Part shown: piece after piece, positions 34,887-45,366 of the stretch | How the letters are laid out: every line of letters starts with the position of its first letter | Position numbering within the stretch: position 1 is the first letter of the stretch | From: Rugalucina vietnamica | Taxonomy: Eukaryota > Mollusca > Bivalvia > Lucinida > Lucinidae | Assembly: GCA_964017185.1 (NCBI GenBank) | Contig: OZ024874.1 | Location: 20,878,457-20,942,456 of the forward strand | DNA length: 64,000 bases | Reading direction: 5' to 3' | The notes under the pieces: generated by a model | Told to the model about the DNA's origin: nothing | What the model saw: the letters and a program-made list of their open reading frames with translations, nothing else | Databases searched by the model: none | Position numbers and translations under genes: made by a program

Positions 34887-35520
34887 CTATAGCTGTCGTT
34901 TTGTCAGAGGACGGGACGCATCCCTTATGACCTGTATCTTGTCCTTCTGCGGTCCCACTGTTTGTCCTACAATGCTGTGACCGAGGCACTCGATACTGCT
35001 GTACCCAATCATACATTTAGAAGGTTTTGCCGTCAATTTGGCTGACCGGAGTCTATCAAGGACCTGACGTAATGACGTCATGTGGTCCTCCCAATTTTCA
35101 GTAAAGAACGAAACTGTCGACGTTCGGAACTCCGTCCAGGATCCTCCGAATCATCCTGCAAAACGTCGCTCCCGAATTTACTAAACCGAAAGGCATTGTT
35201 TTAAATTGGAATAAACCCTTCAAATGCAGTCAAAACCTTGCAATGATCTGAAAGGGGAACTTGCCAATAGCCCTTACAACAATCCATTTTCGTAAAGTAC
35301 CTATGTCCTGACATTCTGTTAATAACCTCTTCCATATTTGGCATTGGTTCTGCATCAAACTCCGTAACCTTATTCAGCTTACGGAAATCAATGCAGAACC
35401 GTACTGAACCGTCCTTTTTGGGCACAAGGACGACTGGAGATGAGTATGGAGAGACCGACGGTTCAATTACGTCTAACTCGAGAATTTCCTTAATTTCTGA
35501 CTCCATAACGTCACGTGTTT
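34887..35520 (-). pseudogene. Gmr1-like reverse transcriptase, broken
   Basis: RT homology in three frames: SPYSSPVVLVPKKDGSVRFC, FRKLNKVTEFDAEPMPNMEE, TKMDCCKGYWQVPL; a shift near 35215; then FKTMPFGLVNSGATF; and then, after a gap, LRSAKLTAKPSKC and LGHSIVG. The two-Asp active-site box expected just after GVPNVDSFV (near 35110) is absent: the sequence passes straight to the following segment with a frame change. RT activity would be lost. Confidence 0.88.
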
Positions 35521-36454
35521 TAAAGGGTCTGACGTGAGGAGCTTAATATTATGCTCAATTTGGTCTGTGAGACCTGGTAAGCTCGTGAAAACATCCGGGT
35601 ACTGTCGTATTAAAGTCTCTACGTCACTGCGCTGTTCTGACGTCAACGCCTCACAAATACTAACGTCATTGTACGACTCTGGCTGCTTAGCCGTCGGAAA
35701 TGCACATTCATCAAGACTAAATTCCTCATTTTCGACCTCCTCGTCTACAGTTGAACTTGCTTCAGCTGACATTAAACAATGTGACATCACGTCCTGACGT
35801 TCTACATACAGTTTAAGCATGTTAGCGTGGTACGTATTTACTATGCCATCGACGTCAATCTTATAGTCCATCCTATTGACTACTTCCACTACGTCATACG
35901 GACCCTTCCACTGGAGTAAAAGCTTATTACTGTCTGTCGGCAATAACAGTAACACTTTATCTCCAACGCCGAACTTACGCGACCTTGCACGTTTGTCATA
36001 GTACACCTTTTGCTTAACTTGCATTTTTCCTAAGTTTTCTCGCGCTAACTTGCATGTCTGCTCTAAACGCTCCCTTAGTTCAATCACATACTGATACGTA
36101 GAAAGAACTTGCTCGTCATTAATTTCGCTAGCCCATAATTCCCTTAATATTGCCATGGGACCTCGGACACTACGTCCATACAACAGCTCGAATGGAGCAA
36201 ACCCTAAGGATTCCTGTGGCACTTCTCTTATTGCGAACAATAGAGCTGGGAGATACTTATCCCATTCTTTCGGACGTTCCGCGCACATCCTACGTAACAT
36301 CTGTTTTAACGTGGCGTGGAAACGTTCCACAAGCCCATTACACATCGGATGGTAAGGCGTTGTAGTTAATTGCTGCAACGATAAGAGTCTGCTGACCTCT
36401 TGCATGACCTCCGCGGTAAATTGAGACCTGCAATATGTCAGTATCTCATCCGGG
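35473..36454 (-). pseudogene. Gmr1-like integrase C-terminal half running into RT
   Basis: An open frame containing integrase core sequence: SQFTAEVMQEVSRLL, TPYHPMCNGLVERFHATLKQ (catalytic Glu), and LLFAIREVPQESLGFAPFEL. A GPY/F domain follows (LQWKGPYDVV...YHANMLKLYV), and then without a stop the RT leader (YPDVFTSLPG...EHNIK). The position where integrases carry the second catalytic Asp reads TYCRSQF, so that Asp is replaced. The first third, with the zinc finger and first Asp, is missing where R1 begins. This continuity proves the integrase-before-RT order. Confidence 0.9.
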
Positions 36455-37053
36455 ATTGGGGCCGGAGCTTCTTGTCTGTTGCTTGGGCCACCGGGGTCCA
36501 ACTGATGTTTTTCTTTAGCTCCGGAGTTAGTAAGTTATTTGGCGCCCAGGGATCTCCATCGTCGGGCAGCTAACTGAATCTGTGAGTCCTGGTTTTTGAT
36601 TCATCAGGATGTTTATCATGATTTATTTGTTTGTTCTTGATGATTCATTTACTAGTTAGAGATTCACCACGAGGACCGAAGAATTAACTAAATGTTATGA
36701 ACCACTGCAGAAGCTGAGGGTGAGGTTACGGCCGTGTAAAATCGATTTAAACCCGCCAGTAACTTTGTGTTACTGATCGTTCCAAGTCGATACTTCAGTG
36801 GTGGTTCTTTTTGTTTTATGTCTTGGTGTTTAAAATATTTTTGTGCTGTTGGCGCCTTATGTATGTTTGCATATTTTTAGTTAGGTTAAGGTAACTGAGT
36901 GGCCACCTATTGGGAAAATAGCTGCTCATTCGGCTTACGAAGTGTTTTCATGGTATAAGTGCCTGATTGTTAGTTTGGTTTTTTCCCACCTTGGTTTTTG
37001 GAGTGGGAGTCTTTTTCTGATTGCGCCTTTTCCTGATCTTTGCCTACTTGTAC
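36455..37053 (+). repeat. R1 copy replacing integrase N-terminal sequence
   Basis: About 600 bp, left-truncated, ending with the common TTGCCTACTTGTAC. It is bordered by integrase-core sequence on one side and by the linker after protease on the other. The intervening integrase segment is absent. Confidence 0.85.
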
Positions 37054-37059
37054 TTTTTT

Positions 37060-37807
37060 TTCCCTATACAACAAATCTTTCTTTTTAACAAACTTAGTTT
37101 CACCCCTGTTCAAACCGAGACTCACAGTCACGTTTCCATCTTCTACTCTTCGCCTTATATTTTCCAAGTTTGCATCAGTAGCCTGAGCTTTTTGAAACTC
37201 CTCCTTACTTTCATAAATAATCTGATCAGGAACTTAAAGCTTCCTATACTTCTTCTCTTCTTTTGCCTGAGATCGAGTTTCAACTGCCGCGCAAAAATAC
37301 GACATATCAGGAAGTTTCGATCCATCAATATTGCCAATTACCAAATCATACAAGGTATCATCCATGCAAATTGCCTCAGTCTGCCCAGTAAAGAATGGAC
37401 AATCAATATCAATCATTGCCAATGGAAACCTCTGAGTAGTTTCATTTATCAAAGTTACATCAGATTCTTTCCCAAGTAACTAATCACTTGAAACCAAACT
37501 CCTACGTATAACACACCCTGTACACCCTGTGTCGCGCATTGCAATTACTTCCTTGCCGTTAAACGTACCTTGCGCCGTAGGTAACCGCGATTTAAGAAAG
37601 TAACAAACTCCGTCCTTACTCTGACTGTCGGAGTTAATTGAGTTATCGGCCTTACTTTGATAAATGCTCTCAACTGTGTCATTTACTTTCCTATTCGTCT
37701 GCGTCTCACAGAAACTTAACTGATGTCCACCACGGGATGGATTATTTCCCCTTCCGCGTCCGCGAAAAGAACCTCTACCGCGACTATGACTGTCACCCCG
37801 ACCTTTA
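37060..37807 (-). pseudogene. Gmr1-like gag end, protease and linker
   Basis: On the - strand: an Arg/Gly-rich region (SHSRGRGSFRGRGRGNN), then a retropepsin-like segment (VIAMRDTGCTGCVIRRSLV), where the active Asp-Thr-Gly is present. A frame change near 37480 is followed by MIDIDCPFFTGQTEAICM, YDLVIGNIDG and AAVETRSQAK (protease end). Then NIRRRVEDGNVTVSL leads to KKDLLYRE, where the integrase should begin and R1 intervenes. Confidence 0.82.
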
Positions 37808-38441
37808 CAGCTCGGTTTCAAAAATAACATACCCCTGCAATGTCGCAAAATTAATTGACCCCTTCACCTTCATTGCATCGACCATTGCTTGATGGCTATT
37901 AACCTGGTACGAATGAAACTTCTACATTTTGTGCATATGGTTATTTGTGTTGAAATGGTATTAATTTTAAATTGATCATGAGCAGTCCGATCGGACTGGA
38001 AGCTGCCTTTGGCGTATACCAAATTTCTGACTGATTTAAAGTCAAGTTTTCAAATTTAGGCGGTTGGTATGGTGTACGTACTGTGAATATTGCCACTTTA
38101 TAACCTGCATGCTATGCATTGACACCTATTTGAGACATCTTAAAAATTGCACCACACTCGAAAAAGTTCAGAATCAGAAAGTGGAAGTTTAATGTACCCA
38201 CTGCCTTGTATATAAGTACCTTGGAATGCATGTTTTCAGCACAAAATTCTCTTCAAATTTATCCAATTTTATAAATTTGCATCTGAGAATATCAGTAATA
38301 ATCGAAATAATCATTTATAGATAGTTTCTTTAGAATTGTGCCTCATTCAACGCGCACATACCTATGGCAATGTTAAAGTTATGTAATGACCTTCTTAAAC
38401 ATAATATATATGTTAATGAAAGTATTTTTGAAACCGAGCTG
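37808..38441. mobile_element. 634 bp TA-flanked MITE inside gag
   Basis: Perfect 19 bp terminal inverted repeats, CAGCTCGGTTTCAAAAATA (37808-37826) and its complement (38423-38441), bordered by TA on both sides (37806-37807 and 38442-38443). That is the target preference of Tc1/mariner elements. There is no coding capacity. Removing it with one TA leaves the gag frame continuous, which supports the boundaries. Confidence 0.88.
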
Positions 38442-38443
38442 TA

Positions 38444-39564
38444 TTCTGATAATTATCACTCTTAACCTGCATTCCTTGCGTTTCATTACTCGCATCAGAG
38501 TTACTTCCCTTATCTTGCTTTGTATCGCTTCCTAACTCTGCGCTATTTACTTGCATCCTATTTGGGTGTTTGAAACATTTAATCGTCAGATGTCCTTTAC
38601 CACAAATATTGCACTTAATTTCCGGTTTTCCACTCGGTCTACTCGCGCCCGTCTTATTTTGGCTAGGTGCCGCGCCCCTATTATCACGTTGCCCCCTACT
38701 GACGCAAGTGTGGACGCCCCCTCGCGCTTCTGCGAACAGATCCGCTTCCTTAGCCATTTCATCTAAGTTCTTGAACGTTTTCGGCTTCAAATGAACGTAC
38801 AGCTCTCGATTGCATGATTCGAGAAACTGGTCACGCGCCATGAAATCACAAATAGCTTCAAAAGATTCCTCAATCTTAGCCATGTTAATCCATTTGTTCA
38901 AGTAGCTACGCAATCTACTACTAAATTGCACAAAGGTCTCTGACCTTTCGGGCTTCTCATACCGGAATTTCTTTCTAAATCCGCGCTCTGTCATGTCAAA
39001 GTTCTTCAACAACGCATCCTTTAACTTCGTATAATCTGCAGCGTCGCTAACCGCCATCCTATCGTAAACTTCAAGTGCCCTTTCTTTAAGTAACGCGCTT
39101 AAATAAGTGGACCATAAAGACGGGTCCCATTTATTTACTATTGCATGCTTCTCAAATCTAGTAACTATCTATTTTATCCTTCGCTTCCTCAAAATAAGGT
39201 AGTTTGGGATTTCGCGCATATGTCGCCTTCTCTGCCTTCATCTTTTCAATTTCGACTTCGCATGCGAGTTTACTTTCCCTATACTTATCATTTTGCCGTT
39301 TTAAGCTCTCGATACGCGCCAATTCGACTTCCTGTTCTAGCTTTGATTTCTCTAACTCAGTTTCGCGTTCTTGCTGCGCGGCTGCGAGCCTATCCCTTTC
39401 TAAATCTCTATCTTGTTTCTCTCTTTCGGCCGCAAGCCTATCCTTTTCTAACTCTCTTTCTGCGGTGCGCTCAGCCCTCAAAAATGCATCCTGCTCCTTA
39501 ACGAATTGCTTCAACTCTTCTCTCTCAAAACCAAATCAATGGCCATTTCACGTATCTTATCCAT
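38444..39564 (-). pseudogene. gag: Gmr1-like gag with SCAN-like capsid
   Basis: It starts at ATG 39562-39564. Coiled-coil Glu/Arg-rich sequence follows after a one-base slip near 39528. After another shift near 39150 comes a capsid region (about 39120-38740): YTKLKDALLKNFDMTERGFR, ETFVQFSSRLRSYLNKW, and ICDFMARDQFLESCNRELYV. This resembles the vertebrate SCAN domain, which is thought to derive from Gmr1-like capsids. A CCHC knuckle follows (CNICGKGHLTIKC, about 38585). The frame is then cut by the MITE. Confidence 0.85.
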
Positions 39565-40389
39565 GATGATAAACGTAACTTCTCACGCTATCGTAACTAA
39601 ATGCTGATGTACACTAGCAATATACAAAATACGAAATACTAATACAACTAGAACGTTGAATTATCAGTGTTTCCGCGATCCTAACGTTCTTACTTAAAAA
39701 ACGTTCTTACAGACCGGATATGACGTCACACGTTGACGTACATGATGCATAGAACTCAAATACACATGTAACCAACATAGCAATGCAATAGTAACACGAC
39801 CTGTTTTACCAATGTAACGGATAGGCGGTGCCACAATTGACGTAATAAACAACTACGTCGACGTGACGGCGGTATTACTCATGGCTCAATCTATTGACGC
39901 AAAGTTTACGTGATAGTGACGTTAATTTTCAACTCACTTAAATTTGACGCAACAATTCTACGTGACGTTACGGACGAAAGTAACGTTCAAAATTAGGTCA
40001 TCTCCAATGGATCAATGTAACAGTTACGAGAAGGGATCCGAAACAAAAAATTTAAACCAAGAGAATACTCAATTTGCTTACTTTGTTATCTGTTGTCTAA
40101 CCGGGGCCAATTACCTCAGATGATTCCCTGCTCAGCTGTGCACTTGTCAAGAATCCCGCCTCAAGTTTGCATGGGCATCGCACTTCATCATTCAGGGAAT
40201 GCAGATGTTACTGTGTTACTATTACCATTGCCTAAAAAACCGCAAGAATTTAGGAAAACAAAAATGCCTCACTATTCTTAGAAGAAAAATTAACCTAAAA
40301 CCTTAATAAAAAAATACAGGGCCTGATCTTACGATATAAAGTGAAAAACCCATTAACTGGAGACAAAAAAAAACAAAGAACCGGAAATC

Positions 40390-40407
40390 ATCCCACTTCT
40401 GACACCA
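40390..40407 (-). other. Primer-binding site, tRNA-Leu type
   Basis: ATCCCACTTCTGACACCA on the + strand equals a tRNA-Leu 3' end with CCA. The - strand of the element therefore carries its complement, two bases from the 5' LTR. Confidence 0.85.
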
Positions 40408-40409
40408 AA

Positions 40410-42688
40410 TGTTACGCAAGGAAAGGCGGTTGCCCGGATTTACTTGCGTAGCCAGGACGGTAGAGGGCGATTTCCGGCTTGTCAGGGATATGTCTCCTAA
40501 AGTAGGGTAATTCATAAAACAATTCTGACTGTAAGTTAGAATCATTTATATGACATATTTACATGATGAACAACACAGAGATACAACAAAACAAATAACA
40601 AAAAAAAATTAGTTCATCTCGCTGTGCAGGGACACGAACCACCGGTAGGCTGTGTCCGTGCTGCAGCGATATGAACCAATTAACGAAAAGTTTCACAAAA
40701 AAGTTACGTGCATGCTTTAACAATGTTTAGGCCTTATTGTCCAAGGTTCCGATGTCGTTGAGACCCAAGACTGGACCACATCTTGGTACCGTCAATTAGA
40801 ATTGAATAATTCATGTACGTCGCACTTGGACGTAACGTCAGAATACGCGTACGCGATATAACGGCGACCCCGTCGACCGTTTAGATACGACCCACTCGAC
40901 TTCAGCGACCCCTGTCGCTGGTTTGGCTACTGTCGATCCCGGCCCGCCTTTGCTAGGCTCTAGTAGGATCTAGCGGGTGGATGTACCCTTAGCCCTCGTG
41001 GCTTTGGCACCCTTCATGGTTTGCCTACAATTCACGAATAACAAAACTTACAAACAAATCAAACGGTATTCGTCACAAAGAAATCCTGTTGTATTCCTGG
41101 CATCCCAGGACGACGCACATGCGTCAATTGCTAGGTCAAGCAATTCACACATACGCACAGATGCACAACAATACCATGTGCTATAGACAATAGGTAGACC
41201 CATGTCCCACTGCGCTTATTCGCAGACCAACATAAGCCCAACTATTCCCTATAAAAAAAACAGGTTTCTGTATGACACTGATACATAAAACACCAAATGA
41301 TAAATAACTTAAATGCACTTCTTTTCTACATTGTCGTTACATTTATTGTGAAATTATGACCTTATTTGCCGCGTTGGTTGTACCCTAAAACCTTCAACTG
41401 TAATTCTTACAATCTTAGCTAGCCTATATCATTTAGAACAGACAAAACTCTATGACGGGATATTTTCGGGACATGTCGGTTAATTCCAACTCGGCGAGGC
41501 CACGCTAATTACCTATCAGTGATGCTTAGCGACGCACTGCTTCGTCAGAACCAACTTTGTACCCCAAAAACTTCCTTCCTAGATACACTCTGAATCACAT
41601 TTACAAATAATTTACGTATTCTAAGCAAAACAAAGATCATGCGTTTTGCTAGAGGATAATGCGGCCATAGTTTGTCATAACATATGCTTTAAAATGCACA
41701 ATTTTCTATGTACAAATAACGGAATGGTTTACAATTCTTTCATATCGGAAACAAAAACTTCGCGACCTACCAAACCTGAATTCTAATACGTCGAGACATT
41801 GCATATAAAACGGCTCCGGCTCCATGAGGCGGTTCAACAAACTGCCGCCTCATGAGGCGGCCGGCCCAACAAAATGCCCTAATTTTAAGGCGGTGACAAC
41901 ATGTAAAACGTACATTAACAGTAAAATAACATGTCAAAATCATACAACAACGTCTCGCATTAGAATTCGGTATGAAAATACAACAAAAAGAAACATTGTT
42001 ACCTCGTAAGATCAGATTAGCCCACAGATATAGCAGTTGCCATTGTGTGAAACCGAATCACTGACCAATACGGCTAGACAGAATTTATCTAGATGCCCCT
42101 GAGACACAGCCCAACACCCGGCTACAGTTTTCTCATTTTAGTGTCTAACAATATTTAGAAATTTTGCTATTTATACGAAATTTGATCACACAAAATCCAT
42201 GCCGAAAACTTGTTTACAACTTTAGATAATAGCCATGTCGCTAAAACAATCAATTTTATGCAATTTCACAAAATGACAAAATTTACTCTGATTTAGCCTC
42301 AAACTGCTACCAAATGAATCACCTCATATTATGCTAATTATTTGACATAAAATTCCCTTAAAAAGATCGGTCTGTGCCGTGCAATTCACCAGAAAATTAG
42401 GGGTATAAGCCAGCACTTAATGTGCCTTTATGTTTGATCAAGCTCATAATAGCAAACTTTTCACGGGACAAAAAAAGACTTACATAACTTTATGAAGGTC
42501 GATATACTGAAGAAAAATTATAAGTAAGCCCCAGCTATACTGAGAAATTATAAGTAAGCCCCAGCTATACTGAGGAGAAAATATAAGCGTTCCCCAGACA
42601 CAAATTGGTCATCACGACCCAGGGGATAAAAGTACATTAAAACAGAAAATTTAGACGTGAAACACCGATTTTACTTCATTTCGTAACA
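40410..42688 (-). repeat. Gmr1-like 5' LTR (2.28 kb)
   Basis: It runs TGTTACG to CGTAACA. It contains 41347-42180, which the other LTR lacks, including a small hairpin (CATGAGGCGG and its complement, 41823-41858). Because both LTRs are copied from one template, the difference arose after insertion. No target duplication borders the extra part, so a deletion in the other LTR is more likely. Confidence 0.9.
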
Positions 42689-43635
42689 GAAACACTTTTG
42701 TATTTCATATTGCCATTCTGTAGGTTTATGTTCAGTGTGTCAACAGCTATCTTATGGTACTAAAAGATTTCGAGTACGTCTATTCACTTGATATAAAACG
42801 GCAATTTACGTCTCAAAGTAATAACGACGTCACGTACAAGAAAAAGCGTCAAAAAGGGCATAAGGTTTTCTGATTTGATTTTGTTTCACTTATGACTTTC
42901 GAATATTGGTATCAGTTCGGAAATGTTTGCAAGGTAATTAAAGGTATCTTACCCCTCTAGTTATGGAAATGGGGGATAACTTATATTTTTCGCGGCAACG
43001 CGACAAGCGTAAGTCTTAACGTCGTGATTTTCAAATTGTTTACAAGAGAATTAACGGGACTAGATCTATCGATATTTATATCACTTAAATAATGTTTGGT
43101 GATGTAGAAAGAAAAAAACAAGCGTATTAGTTATTTTCGCGTTTCTTTTGCGAATAAGTATACATGTATATAGAGTCCCCATGCGGAGAATCAATTCCAG
43201 ATTTCGAACATCTCAATGCTTGTAATGTCATGTTAAATTGTTCAATCCACTTTGTCATCCTACATAGTGTTGAATTCAGCAGTCAACTGATATCGCTAAA
43301 ATATAATTCATTTGACGATCTACACAGCTTTCCAGGAACCATGTTTACTTAAACAGTGACAGTTAAATATTTACTTGTTATTACATAGAAGTATTTTTCG
43401 TCTTCCAGTTTGCAATGAAATATAGACTAAATTTGACATTTGTTTCGAGAAGCGTAAATGATTTGTGCATTAAGTTTTAGATGTCTAATGGTGAATGCGG
43501 CATAAACAGGGGTGGTGTACAAATCATTTTGCCTTGTAGAAAAAGTAAAAATGTCTTGTAGCAAAACCACTAAATTAAGCTCATTAATTTCAGCGCGCGG
43601 TGCCACTATTTTTCCAATATGCTTTCATAATAATA
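42689..43635. other. Interval without gene; unit fragment at 43150-43480
   Basis: 43150-43480 repeats the unit segment also at 10240-10440 and 19060-19530 (for example CAGAGTCCC, CCACTTTGTCATCCTA, TTTGTTTCGAGAAGCGT). The rest is unrecognised. Confidence 0.6.
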
Positions 43636-44528
43636 ATTATCATATGACGTCGCTGTTTTCCAGTGGATAACGTCATGTCATAAAAATCGTATGACCACAC
43701 GTGTAATAACACTTTTGCGGGAACAAGTAACGTCATTGACGACGTCCGTTACAACAACGTAAATTTTCATTGAAAATATGTCCACTTCGAAGGCGATAAA
43801 ATCCTATTTTAAAGCCAGATGTACGTAATTGACCTCACGGTAGAATTTTTTTATTTTTTGCATGTGAGTGTATTTTGATGTCCTACATACGAAAATGAAT
43901 AGAAATCGATACCGTTCCGAGCTTGTTTTCGAGATATCGGCCTTCAAAATCGTCAAATTTGAGAGCGAAAATACATTGACGTCAACGTAAAATGCGATTT
44001 TTAGACCCCATTTTTGTTAATTTTCTTGATATATTTCAAAAAATCCACGGTAGGATTTTTTAAAAAACTGATATGTATCAGAGAAATTCCTGAACTACAT
44101 ATAGATAACGAGAAAGTCCTTAGTTACCGGATTCGAATTCCTGCTATAGGCGTGCGAAGAGAGGTAGTCGTTGCTGAATTCAGTACATTTTACGCGCGAC
44201 GTCGATTTGCGCCAAAATTTCCGACACTTTTTAGTATTCAATATTGCTAACTGTCGCGGAAATGTTTTCTTCGAAATAACATGTCCACAATCTATATTTT
44301 GAGCAAAAATAATAAAAAAAATCAAACTTTTTACATTTCTGAAGTCCTTTGCATAATTGTATGGATATAGTCTCGTATTCCGAACGTAAACTGACGCTAG
44401 AAATGACGTTTCGAGCGAAAACTGACGTTACGAATGCGACGTAAAAATGACGTTTTGACCCTTAGATACGCACGTTCCTTTGAGCGCCTTCAATTACGTA
44501 CATCTGTCTTTAAACGTCATATGATAAA
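43636..44528. mobile_element. Inverted-repeat element, unclassified
   Basis: TATCATATGACGT at the left is inverted at the right (ACGTCATATGATA). TTTAAAGCCAGATGTACGTA at 43808 is inverted at 44486-44514 with one mismatch. The left arm carries about 150 extra bp rich in GACGTC/AACGTC. It has no transposase; the 78-codon frames inside are not recognised. A P1 piece (TCCACAATCTATATTTTGAG) is embedded near 44282. Confidence 0.5.
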
Positions 44529-44532
44529 ACGA

Positions 44533-44625
44533 ATCTTACACTCGTGGTCATTTCATATGAAATTTATTAAACTCGCCAAAGGCTCGTTTAATAAATTTCA
44601 TATGAAATGACCACGAGTGTAAGAT
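44533..44625. repeat. Near-perfect 93 bp palindrome
   Basis: Two exact 40 bp arms (44533-44572 and 44586-44625) with a 13 bp spacer. The arm starts ATCTTACACTCGTGGTCATT. It can form a strong hairpin or cruciform. Confidence 0.95.
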
Positions 44626-45164
44626 CCTCTTTATAGCATCCTTAGCACTTGCATTCTTATTACGTGTTCTCGCGCATATCGGAAAGAAATACGCGACCGA
44701 ACTACTTTAATTTTAGCCCCGCCCCTACTTACGTCAGGTGACCAAGATTAAAGAAACAACTACTCTGATTCTATGACTGAGATAATGCGTTTTTTATGTT
44801 TTGATCATTCCGCATACATCTTATTCCAGTTTGTGCAACTCATTGATGATGCCGAGCGGTATGTCACACAATATCCCCACGTGTCATATGGTTTATTGGC
44901 ACGCTTGAAAGGAATGTTTCGGACCGTCATATTAAATCTTGATAAATTGATTTTATTTATTTCTTTTTAATTGATCTTGTATCATTTCTATCTCTTTTTT
45001 CATGGCGATCTATCGTACAGAGTCGGGAATTGGAAATGAACTTAGAAAAATTAATTGACATTATGATACTCATAAGTTTACAACGATTAATGGATAGTAA
45101 AAATTAAAATGATCTTTGTGCGCCATAAATGCGATTTTCCGAAGAAAAATCTGTAACTTACGCC

Positions 45165-45366
45165 TAACCTTCAGGTGCGACACAAACCGGTCTGTGCACT
45201 TACAGACGATGGCTGGGAGCTTAAAATTTTTAATTTAAGAAGAAGAGGAATTGCGCTACCCCTCGAACGAAAACAAAGGCGCTGATCAGCTGTGCAGGTA
45301 CTGCATGGCTAATCTGCGTCTTTGTTTTCGCATAGGCAAACATCAGGTTTTCTCACAACGCGGCTC
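45165..45366 (+). mobile_element. P2 foldback MITE, degenerate
   Basis: The hairpin half AACAAAGGCGCTGATCAGC and its imperfect inverse, with right end GCGGCTCAT, are clear. The left terminal repeat is eroded. Confidence 0.65.

Larger units (their letters stand above)
32734..42688 (-). mobile_element. Gmr1-like Ty3/Gypsy LTR retrotransposon, defective
   Basis: It is 9.96 kb, reading on the - strand. The order from 5' to 3' is LTR, primer-binding site, gag, protease, integrase, RT, RNase H, LTR. Integrase before RT is the Ty1/copia-like order that defines Gmr1-like Ty3/Gypsy elements. Gag has a SCAN-like capsid part. It is broken by a MITE in gag, by R1 replacing half of the integrase, and by several frameshifts. 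The LTRs differ by only about 1-2% in the stretch I compared, so the insertion is young. No target duplication is visible (flanks ATTAT and GAAAC). Confidence 0.9.

Noticed and set aside
36455-36501. Extra N-terminal residues on the integrase frame
   Set aside because: These codons come from the R1 repeat, not from the integrase.
44014-44325. Overlapping 76-78 codon frames on both strands
   Set aside because: They lie inside the inverted-repeat element, have no recognisable motif and include a P1 fragment.
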